From the NCBI GenBank assembly GCA_035391225.1, contig DAOPKN010000021.1, positions 1-37,400 on the forward strand: a DNA stretch of 37,400 nt, given 5' to 3'. Below the pieces are notes generated by a model. It was not told where the DNA came from. It saw nothing but the letters and a program-made list of their open reading frames with translations, and did no database searches. This document shows, one piece after another, positions 30,512 through 37,400 of the stretch. The stretch's first letter is position 1; each line of letters starts with the position of its first letter. Position numbers and translations under genes: made by a program. The stretch is from DAOPKN01 sp035391225. GTDB taxonomy: Bacteria; Thermotogota; Thermotogae; MWEM01.

Positions 30512-31755
30512 CACAATTCCCCCTTCCGAACCAGGCTCCAGGGAACACACCCAGGAGGGTTCTCTCCATATAGGGACGTAAAAAGCACGCGCAATCGCTG
30601 CAACGGGTGCGCTGCCTTTTCCATCTCTTCACCAGTTTGTTGGTCTTGCATGCGGGCAACCACCACGGGGAAAGGTTGCGCTACCCCGGGGGAAAGGATT
30701 TCCACGCGATCGCCCACGCGGAAAGGAGCCCGCTGCTGCACGGGAACCCAGCCATCATCACTGGAAACACCCTGCACCACCCCTAAGAACGCCATGCGCT
30801 TGCTCGTCCCACTGAAATCCGCCCGCACGCTTTCGGGTCCCGCCTTCCCCAGCAAGAAGCCCGTGGAAAACCCCCGCTCGCTCACGCGGGCAAGCTCTTC
30901 CTTCCAGTTGGGATCGGGCACGAATCCCTCGGGGTGCTTCTTCCAGGCATCGATCGCCTGGCGGTACACCCGTGTCACCGTGGCCACGTACAGAAGGGAT
31001 TTCATGCGCCCCTCGATCTTCAGGCAGTCCACGCCCGCACTTGCCATCTTGTCGATGTATTCCACCAGGCAAAGGTCCCGCGAATTGAACAGGTATGTTC
31101 CCCGCCCATCTTGCTCCACCGGAAACACCTCCCCAGGCCGCTTCTGCTCCACCACGCCGTACGACCAGCGGCAGGGTTGCTTGCAGTCCCCGCGGTTGGC
31201 ATCGTGGCCCGTCATGAAGTTGCTCAACAGGCAACGCCCCGAGTAGGAAACGCACATGGCTCCGTGGCCAAAGGCTTCCAGCGAAACGCTCGGGGGAAGT
31301 GCCTTCCGAATGGTCCGAATGGCTTCCAAGCCAAGCTCCCGCGCCAGCACGATGCGCGACACACCTTGCTTCGCCCAGAAAAGCGCCGCGTGCTCGTTGG
31401 TGCAGTTCGCCTGCGTGGAGAGGTGCAGTTCCATACCCGGAACGACGCGCCGTGCCACGAGCAGTATCCCCGGGTCCGACACCAGGATGGCATCCACCCC
31501 CAATTGCTGCAGCGCGGCCAGGTAGTCTTCCAACCCCTCGAAATCCTCCGGGTGGGCGAAAATGTTCACCGTGACGTACACCTTGCGCTTTCGGGCGTGT
31601 GCGTATTCCACACCTTCCGCGAGCGTGCGCAGGTCAAACGTCGCGGCACCCGCCCGCAACCCGAAACGCTCTCCACCGAGGTACACCGCATCCGCCCCGT
31701 ATTCGATGGCGATTTGGAGTTTCTCCAGGTTCCCCGCGGGCGCTAAAAGTTCCAC
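30508..31755 (-). CDS. Peptidase U32 family protein (TrhP/YegQ-like)
   Basis: The 415-residue protein starts with the typical MELLAPAGNLEKLQIAIEYGADAVYLGG and contains the U32 signature EAFGHGAMCVSYSGRCLLSNFMTG...NRGDCKQPCRWSY, with the conserved cysteines that hold a 4Fe-4S cluster in TrhP-like proteins. DCLKIEGRMKS follows at about 240. Most U32 proteins first annotated as collagenases are now seen as tRNA or cofactor hydroxylation enzymes; TrhP hydroxylates U34 of tRNA. This specific role is inferred from family and length. I start at GTG 31755 (GAGGG 6 bases before) rather than TTG 31761, since it gives the family-typical N-terminus. It lies 9 bases after the mannosidase stop. Confidence 0.86.
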   Translation of the reverse strand: MELLAPAGNLEKLQIAIEYGADAVYLGGERFGLRAGAATFDLRTLAEGVEYAHARKRKVYVTVNIFAHPEDFEGLEDYLAALQQLGVDAILVSDPGILLVARRVVPGMELHLSTQANCTNEHAALFWAKQGVSRIVLARELGLEAIRTIRKALPPSVSLEAFGHGAMCVSYSGRCLLSNFMTGHDANRGDCKQPCRWSYGVVEQKRPGEVFPVEQDGRGTYLFNSRDLCLVEYIDKMASAGVDCLKIEGRMKSLLYVATVTRVYRQAIDAWKKHPEGFVPDPNWKEELARVSERGFSTGFLLGKAGPESVRADFSGTSKRMAFLGVVQGVSSDDGWVPVQQRAPFRVGDRVEILSPGVAQPFPVVVARMQDQQTGEEMEKAAHPLQRLRVLFTSLYGENPPGCVPWSLVRKGELC

Positions 31756-31764
31756 GGCCAACCC

Positions 31765-34700
31765 TCAGGAAAAGAGAAGGGTAAGGATTTGGAATGGCCG
31801 CACATCCAGCTCCACGCTGCCGTCCCGCACGGAAAGCACGCGTGGTTGCTGTTCCAAGAGGTTGGTGACAAAAGCCTTCTGGAAAGGAATGCCGATGTTA
31901 ACGCGTGCCTTTCCCCGCCGTCCGTTTCGTTCCACCAGCCGCAGCACCGTCCCACCGTCTTCACCGCGCTTGAATGCCATCACACCCAGGGGGAGACCCT
32001 GGAGCGTGATCGCCCGCTCCGGTAGCCTATCACTGGGGACCACTCCTTCCACGAGTTGCAACCCACGGTTGAGCAACGTTGCCTGCTGCAGGGTGTCATC
32101 AAGTTGTTGCCCCGCATGGGGGAAGATGGATAGCGTCCATTCGTGCGCTCCCAGGTCCGCCTGGTAATCGGGGAAGACCGGCGACCGCAACAGCGAAACC
32201 CCCACCTGCTGGTCGCGGACGCAGAAACCGTACTTGCCATCGTTCAAGATGCTCACCCCGAAGGTGGGTTCGGACATGTCCACCCATCGATGCCCCGCCA
32301 CCTCGAAACGCGCCCTCTGCTGCAAGGTGTTGCGCAACGTGGAGCGCTCGATGAAACCCGCGGACAGGTCGAAACGCGCGGTACGCGAAAACACGTCCAG
32401 CGGGAAGAACGCGCGCAGCAACGTGCGCCGGTGGCGCCAGTCGCAGCGATGGTGGATGTCCAACCGCGGCAGGTTGCGGTGCAAGATCAACCGCTGCTGC
32501 AAGGTGGATGGGCCCTCGCGGTATTCCAGCAAGAGCACTTTGCGGATCGGTCCGTCTTCCACCACTTGGATCGAGTGGGCCTTCCAGGCGTTTCCGGGGG
32601 CAAGTTCCGGATCATCTACGTCCCAGGCATCCCAGTATCCCGGAACATCCTTGGACAGCACAAGGCGGTTGCCGGGCCGAGAAAACACGTTCCTTCCCGC
32701 CACGTGCGAAAAGATGTGCAGCGTACCATCGTCGTGCACACCTACCCGCAACCACTCGTTTTCCATGAGCCGGTCTTTCTCGGGTTCCGGAGCGCGCGGG
32801 ATATCGGCGTTCACGGCTACCTCCCCCATCACCTGCAACCGGGCGTATCCGCCGGCGGGAATACTTTTTTCCCCTTCCAACAGGTAGGGCCGTTTGCCAC
32901 TCTGCGCATCGGGCTCCAGGGGCTGAACGAGAAGCTCGTGCCCCTCCTGGTCCACCAAGCGCAGGGGCTTGCTGGTACACAGTGATAGGGGTTGGGGTAC
33001 ATCCGAAACGTTGAGCACCAGTATACCCGTTTCCTGCTGCAACGTGAGCACCGAAAGGGCCTTCGCCCGCAACGTTTCGCACCTTTGGCGCACATCATCC
33101 AGCGCCCGGAGCCCATCGTCGTACACCTCGTGGATCGAGGAACCCGGAAGGATATCGTGGAAAGCATGGATCGCGTGCGTTTTCCAGCATTGCTCCAGCT
33201 CTTTTGCGGGGTAGGACGCATCGTTGTACGCCAACCGGCACAGCCACTCCGCCTCGAACAGCAGCTCTTCCAGCTGCTTGAATTCCCGCTTGAGCCGTGC
33301 CTGGCTGGTGAGTGTGCCGCGGTGCCGTTCCAGGTACAACTCGTCTTCCCACACGGGAAGTTCCGCGGCGTGCACTTGCATCTGGCGGAACACTTCCTCC
33401 ACCTTTCCGGTGCGCAGAGCCGGAAGCCCCGGGAAATCCTCCAGCAGTTCGACGGCACGCATCATCTCGTCGGTAGGGCCTCCACCGCCATCCCCGTAGC
33501 CAAATGGGAAACTGCTGGTGAAGAAGCGCGGGGTGTCACTTTCCGCGGAGCGCTGTACAGAACGTTCGTAGGTGTGCAGCACGTCGCGGGGCCCCACCAC
33601 GCTGTTGTACCCGTTGTGCGGGTTGTGCATGCTGTGGTACAGCACACTGGATCCGTCCAGGCCTCGCCAGTGGCAGTGGTCATAGGGGAAGGTGGTGGTA
33701 TCGTTCCAGGTGAGCTTGGTGGTGAAAAAGGCGTCCATTCCCGCTCCCCGGATGATTTGGGGCAAGATCCAGGAGAAACCGAACACGTCGGGCAACCAGC
33801 AAACGGACGCTTTCTTTCCGAAATTCTCCTGGAAGAAGCGCTGGCCATAGAGGAACTGGCGCACCAGCGATTCGGCGGAGGGTACGCTGCAATCGCTTTC
33901 CACCCACATCCCTCCCAAAAGCTCCCAGCACCCCTTCTTTTCCGCTTGCACGATGCGTGCGAAAAGCGGCGGATCGATTTCTTTCACGTCCTGGTACATG
34001 GCCGCGGAAGACTGCGCGAAAAGGAAGGAAGGAAAGCGCCGCGCCATGGAAAGCGCGTTGGAAAAGGTGCGTCGCATCTTGCGCAACGTCTCGTCCACCG
34101 GCCATAGCCAGGCGTAGTCTATGTGTGCGTGGCCCGTGAGCACCATACGCGCGGGAAGCGTGTACAGGGGCTTGAGCCCAGAGAGTTTCCCGGATAGAGC
34201 TCGCGCAGCCTGTAGGAAAGTTCCCCGATCTTCCCCGGACAGCGGTAACCGCTGCACGGGCTTCTCAAATACCAAAGCATCCCATACCTTGGTAACCTCG
34301 GGGAGCATCAGGTCGTCGTGGGCCTGCATGGCAGCGTACGAGGCATAGTCCCTTGGAATCCGGATGCTGTCGAGCGCCTGGATAATCCAGGGCTGCACCG
34401 TGCGCGCAAGGTCATCGTCCGCCGTGTTCTCCACCAGGTCGATCGCCAACGAAAACAGCTCCAGCGCCCTCCGCAGCTGCACGTCCACCTGCACCAGGAA
34501 AGGCTGCCGGAAAAAGGGGTCGGGGTCTGGCGTGCCAAACAACCCACGCGCAACCACCTGCACGCAAAGCTCGTGGGAACCTTCCACCACTTCCGGCGCA
34601 TCCAGGGGAAGCCTTCGGTGGTACACGTTCCATTCCCCCACGGGCACACCATCCACGAGCACCAGGCTTTCCCCCCCGGGATGCAGCTCAAGCTCCCACT

Positions 34701-34953
34701 CCATTCCCGGAACCCCGGTGGGTGCTTCCCCCTCGGGAAGGGAAAAGCGAGTCCGGAACCAAATGGCAGCGGGGTTGCCCGCTCGGTCGTGGGGAAGCTC
34801 CACTGGTTCCCATCCTTCCGCGGGTGGGAAGGGCGATTCCCCCCCCAGTACGCAAGCGGACCACTCGCCGAGCGCCACCCGCCTGTTTTCCGCGTACCCC
34901 ACCAGTTCCGAAAGCATCCGCCGCGCCTTTTTCAAGAATTCCACCTTTTTCAC
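31765..34953 (-). CDS. Alpha-mannosidase, glycoside hydrolase family 38 (AMS1-type)
   Basis: A 1062-residue cytoplasmic enzyme without signal peptide. An N-terminal beta-rich domain (1-265) precedes the GH38 catalytic domain. Zinc-binding HIDYAWLWP starts at H277 with D279. MWVESDCSVPSAESLVRQ follows near 349. The catalytic nucleophile is Asp389 in CWLPDVFGFSW. The C-terminal half contains the beta-domains common to GH38 (GHRWVDMSEPTFGVSILNDG, the region of the third zinc ligand). It removes alpha-mannose, as in yeast AMS1 and many bacterial homologues, acting on imported oligosaccharides or cell-wall mannan. The GTG start has GGGGGGA 8 bases before. It follows the RND gene by 31 bases. Confidence 0.92.
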   Translation of the reverse strand: MKKVEFLKKARRMLSELVGYAENRRVALGEWSACVLGGESPFPPAEGWEPVELPHDRAGNPAAIWFRTRFSLPEGEAPTGVPGMEWELELHPGGESLVLVDGVPVGEWNVYHRRLPLDAPEVVEGSHELCVQVVARGLFGTPDPDPFFRQPFLVQVDVQLRRALELFSLAIDLVENTADDDLARTVQPWIIQALDSIRIPRDYASYAAMQAHDDLMLPEVTKVWDALVFEKPVQRLPLSGEDRGTFLQAARALSGKLSGLKPLYTLPARMVLTGHAHIDYAWLWPVDETLRKMRRTFSNALSMARRFPSFLFAQSSAAMYQDVKEIDPPLFARIVQAEKKGCWELLGGMWVESDCSVPSAESLVRQFLYGQRFFQENFGKKASVCWLPDVFGFSWILPQIIRGAGMDAFFTTKLTWNDTTTFPYDHCHWRGLDGSSVLYHSMHNPHNGYNSVVGPRDVLHTYERSVQRSAESDTPRFFTSSFPFGYGDGGGGPTDEMMRAVELLEDFPGLPALRTGKVEEVFRQMQVHAAELPVWEDELYLERHRGTLTSQARLKREFKQLEELLFEAEWLCRLAYNDASYPAKELEQCWKTHAIHAFHDILPGSSIHEVYDDGLRALDDVRQRCETLRAKALSVLTLQQETGILVLNVSDVPQPLSLCTSKPLRLVDQEGHELLVQPLEPDAQSGKRPYLLEGEKSIPAGGYARLQVMGEVAVNADIPRAPEPEKDRLMENEWLRVGVHDDGTLHIFSHVAGRNVFSRPGNRLVLSKDVPGYWDAWDVDDPELAPGNAWKAHSIQVVEDGPIRKVLLLEYREGPSTLQQRLILHRNLPRLDIHHRCDWRHRRTLLRAFFPLDVFSRTARFDLSAGFIERSTLRNTLQQRARFEVAGHRWVDMSEPTFGVSILNDGKYGFCVRDQQVGVSLLRSPVFPDYQADLGAHEWTLSIFPHAGQQLDDTLQQATLLNRGLQLVEGVVPSDRLPERAITLQGLPLGVMAFKRGEDGGTVLRLVERNGRRGKARVNIGIPFQKAFVTNLLEQQPRVLSVRDGSVELDVRPFQILTLLFS

Positions 34954-34984
34954 GTTTGCATCCCCCCGAAAAGAAAAATCGCCC

Positions 34985-37249
34985 TTATTTTACCATTTTC
35001 TGCCGCGGAGCTCCCCCCAGCAACGTGGGCAACAATGTCAAGCTGAGCAACGCGCTCACGCACATGCTCACGAACATCAGCATGGCCATGGTGCTATGCA
35101 GCGTCAGCGGGGAAAGCACCAGCACGCTCATCCCCAGGCTCAACCCGAGCGCGTTGGCGAGAACGGGCTTGGCCACGTAGGCGAAGGCCTTCTGCGCGGC
35201 ACGCACGTTCTGCCCCTTCCGGTCCCCCTCGGAGTCCGCCTTGCGGAACGCCTGGAACAACGCGGAAAAATGGATGGAGTAGTCGATGCCCACCCCGATG
35301 GTGATCGATGCCATGGTGCTGGTGATGATGCTCAGCGTGACCGAACCGTACCCCATGGTTCCAAACAGTGCCACCAACGTGATGGCAATGGGCACCAGCG
35401 AAAAGAGCGAAATCCAGAAGTTGCGCGTGGAAAACCACAAGATGAAAAACACCAGTACCACCGCCAGTAGCAGCGAACGCAGCTGGTCGGGGATGATGCG
35501 GTCGTTCATCTCCTTCATCACGTAAGGAAGGCCGGTGATTTCCAGTTTCACCTCGTCGGTGGAAAGCTGTTGCAACCGATCGCGGATGCGCTGCAACGTG
35601 GGTCCACTCAAATCAGCGGGGAAAAGCAGCATGCGCCCCTCGTTCTGCTCCCGCAGCAACAGGTTCTGCACCGGGTTGCCCGGCTGCCCCTGCACCAACC
35701 GGTAAATTAACGCCACCTGCGCCGCGTTTGGCGGGTACTCCGGTTGCTCGGTGTGGAACATCATGCCATACACCGCGGAAAACAGGTCGTACACCGACAC
35801 CACCTTGTTCACACCTTCGGTATCCAGCATCGCCTGCTGCACGTCCAACAGGTGCAGGGCGTTCTGGTTCGACAGCGGGTCGGAGGTCGTGGTGAACTCC
35901 ACGAACACCGGCAAACTTCCCCCGGTCACCTTCTCCATGGTTTGCAAGCTCTTGCGCACCTCGGTGCGGGGCTTGTACACCGTCACCATGTTGAAATCGG
36001 TACGAAGAAGGAACACGCCGGGAACGAACGCACCCAGCACGAGCAGGGCAACCGCCACGGCCTTTCTTCCCCACAACCGCTGGAACAAGCGATCCAGGAA
36101 AAAACCCCCATGCGGCGGAATCTCTCCGGTTGCAGCCGCCACCCTGGTTCCCCGGGGCTTGACCATCGACGCAATCGGGGGGAGGAAAATCCAGGTGGCC
36201 ACACCCGCCATGGTGATTCCCAAACTGGCAAACAACCCCATCTGTGCCATGGCATCGGACTGGATGGCCATCAGTGAAAGGAACCCTGCAACGGTGGTAA
36301 TGGTGGTCAGAAAGATCGGTTTGCCCACGTTTCGCATGGTGAGTGCCATCGCCTTGGTGATGTCGCTTTCCTCCTTGCGATGGTCGATGAGGTGCGACAT
36401 GAAATGCAACCCGTCGGCACTCCCCATCACGATGGTAAAGATCGGGGTGAGCACGGAAACCACCGAAAGGTCGCGGCCGAACCACCCCAGGAAGCCCAAC
36501 GTCCACAGTGCGCCGAGCCCCGCGGGCAAGATGGACAAAAACGTCGCCTTGAAGGAGCCCAGCCGCCAGCGAAACACAAGCAGCAAGATCACCATGGCGA
36601 TGGGAGGCAGCGTCAACACGATCTGCAAGATCATGTCGAAGATCGCGGTTTGCAAGTACAAGTCCCCCGTGATCTCGTAGGAAAGCCCCGATGCCTGCAC
36701 GTGGGAAATCACATCATCGGTGAGCTTGCCGTTTTCCACGCCCTGGGCGGGCACGATGGTGAGTTGTGCCCACCAACCGTCCTCCCGCTCGAACAGCGCC
36801 TGCAACGCCCCCATCTTGGTGGCGTTATCCACCACCTGCTCGAAGTTGTCCTCGTCCACTTTCTGGAGGGGTTGCAACGAAAGCCCCTGGAACATCTTCT
36901 CTGGCACTGGCCCGGAGACCCAATTCACGCCATCGAGCTGCGAAAGCGACACCGAAAGCTGCCGCACCCTCTCGAGGTTTTCCGGCGTGAGCTCACGGGG
37001 AAGGTGGAGCAACACCATCACCTGCTCACCCGTACCAAAAGCAGCGTTCATCGCCTCGTACCGCTCCATTTCCACCGAACCGCTGGGCATGAACAGCGAG
37101 AAATCCGGGTTGATCTTGATCCGGAACAGCCCCACGAGCGCGAAAAGATTCAACGCCACGAGCAGAAGCAAGAACAACTTCCTCCGGGAAACCAACACCC
37201 CCGCGTACCCTTCCAATCCCTTTTTCTTCGTAGCACCTTTGCTTGTCAA
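34985..37249 (-). CDS. RND/MMPL-type transporter
   Basis: The 754-residue protein has about 12 membrane helices in two repeats of six, each beginning with a single helix followed by a large extracytoplasmic loop. The motif IGVGIDYSIHFSALFQAF in the second half and MGSADGLHFMSHLIDHR in the first are the MMPL/SSD family signatures. RND/MMPL proteins export lipids, hopanoids or hydrophobic compounds driven by the proton gradient. It carries no MFP/outer-membrane partner genes nearby. The start is TTG 37249, preceded by GGGGGGA; the longer frame to 37381 runs through hairpin repeats and a promoter. It is the first gene of a 12-kb minus-strand run that continues to priA. Confidence 0.88.
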   Translation of the reverse strand: MTSKGATKKKGLEGYAGVLVSRRKLFLLLLVALNLFALVGLFRIKINPDFSLFMPSGSVEMERYEAMNAAFGTGEQVMVLLHLPRELTPENLERVRQLSVSLSQLDGVNWVSGPVPEKMFQGLSLQPLQKVDEDNFEQVVDNATKMGALQALFEREDGWWAQLTIVPAQGVENGKLTDDVISHVQASGLSYEITGDLYLQTAIFDMILQIVLTLPPIAMVILLLVFRWRLGSFKATFLSILPAGLGALWTLGFLGWFGRDLSVVSVLTPIFTIVMGSADGLHFMSHLIDHRKEESDITKAMALTMRNVGKPIFLTTITTVAGFLSLMAIQSDAMAQMGLFASLGITMAGVATWIFLPPIASMVKPRGTRVAAATGEIPPHGGFFLDRLFQRLWGRKAVAVALLVLGAFVPGVFLLRTDFNMVTVYKPRTEVRKSLQTMEKVTGGSLPVFVEFTTTSDPLSNQNALHLLDVQQAMLDTEGVNKVVSVYDLFSAVYGMMFHTEQPEYPPNAAQVALIYRLVQGQPGNPVQNLLLREQNEGRMLLFPADLSGPTLQRIRDRLQQLSTDEVKLEITGLPYVMKEMNDRIIPDQLRSLLLAVVLVFFILWFSTRNFWISLFSLVPIAITLVALFGTMGYGSVTLSIITSTMASITIGVGIDYSIHFSALFQAFRKADSEGDRKGQNVRAAQKAFAYVAKPVLANALGLSLGMSVLVLSPLTLHSTMAMLMFVSMCVSALLSLTLLPTLLGGAPRQKMVK

Positions 37250-37282
37250 ACCGATTCCCCCCTGAGATATTCTTTTGGGTAC

Positions 37283-37300
37283 GCCGCAACCCATTGCGGC
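37283..37300. repeat. Dispersed hairpin repeat, copy 2 (GCCGCAA-CCCA-TTGCGGC)
   Basis: A perfect 7-bp stem with the CCCA loop. It lies between the RND promoter and the TTG start, so it would be in the 5' leader of that mRNA. Flank TTGGGTAC resembles the TGGGACC flank of copies 1 and 3. Confidence 0.7.
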
Positions 37301-37323
37301 CAGCTTTTCGGAACCACAGGAAA

Positions 37324-37352
37324 AAGATACACCATTTTCCCCATTGATGCAA
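37324..37352 (-). promoter_or_regulatory. Promoter TTGCAT-17-TATCTT for the RND transporter run
   Basis: On the minus strand the -35 hexamer is at 37352-37347 and the -10 at 37329-37324, with an exact 17-base spacer. It lies about 75 bases before the TTG start. Confidence 0.45.
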
Positions 37353-37374
37353 GAAATCTTTGCCCCCTGGGACC

Positions 37375-37392
37375 GCCGCACCCCAGTGCGGC
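37375..37392. repeat. Dispersed hairpin repeat, copy 3 (GCCGCAC-CCCA-GTGCGGC)
   Basis: A perfect 7-bp stem with a CCCA loop and the GGGACC upstream flank seen in copy 1. It sits at the right window edge. Confidence 0.7.
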
Positions 37393-37400
37393 TCCTTTGA

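Noticed and set aside
37250..37381. N-terminal extension of the RND transporter by 44 codons
   Set aside because: The extension passes through a hairpin repeat and a promoter; TTG 37249 has a good ribosome site and gives the usual cytoplasmic start before the first helix.
1..37400. tRNA or rRNA genes, insertion sequences and prophage genes
   Set aside because: Intergenic gaps were read for cloverleaf or rRNA-like sequence and the frames for transposase or phage motifs; none was found.

Overview
The window looks like chromosomal DNA from a diderm, probably anaerobic bacterium with GC-rich, densely packed genes. Diderm character is suggested by a BamA/POTRA-type protein, a lytic transglycosylase with a barrel-like tail and an RND/MMPL exporter. 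Several membrane and soluble proteins carry Fe-S or thiol-redox motifs. No rRNA, tRNA, transposase or phage gene was recognised. I cannot place the lineage from the sequence; a deep-branching group such as Thermotogota, Synergistota, Atribacterota or Caldisericota would fit, but that is a guess. GTG and TTG starts are frequent and several promoters are of the extended -10 type (TGnTATAAT).

Layout. 1-2622 (minus) is an envelope/redox operon: flavodoxin, lytic transglycosylase, RseC-like protein and a BamA-like protein cut by the window edge. 2623-3327 is the only long non-coding stretch and is full of palindromes and repeats. 3328-5216 (plus) holds a GlmU-like nucleotidyltransferase overlapping nagA (amino-sugar metabolism). 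5230-6126 is an S24/LexA-type repressor and its divergent control region, with two identical palindromic operators and a short promoter-terminator unit. 6127-8522 (plus) is a three-gene thiol-redox operon: DsbD-like, NapH-like polyferredoxin and exported thioredoxin-like protein. It is closed by a strong terminator. 8636-10715 is an FGGY sugar kinase overlapping inorganic pyrophosphatase. 10700-15655 has a cell-wall amidase, an acetyltransferase, a PiT phosphate transporter, a secreted beta-rich protein, a LURP-one-like protein and a cyclase/formamidase. 15878-18154 is a membrane HD-GYP protein. 18124-21053 (minus) is CorA, a Ddl-like ATP-grasp ligase and a polytopic membrane protein.

21299-25908 (plus) is the most unusual part: a Cys-rich YkgJ-like protein, a small protein, an alpha/beta hydrolase, and a 983-residue fusion. 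The fusion joins a PlsY-like membrane acyltransferase domain to a complete rifampicin-phosphotransferase/PEP-synthase-like three-domain enzyme. 25877-37249 (minus) carries an RND/MMPL exporter, a GH38 alpha-mannosidase, a U32 protein (TrhP-like), prmA, a secreted protein, thymidine kinase and priA, many with translationally coupled junctions.

The best candidates for something undescribed are: the PlsY-phosphotransferase fusion with its partners; the polyferredoxin-linked DsbD-like system; the autoregulated repressor locus with its short leader transcript; and a dispersed hairpin repeat whose three copies show a covarying base pair.
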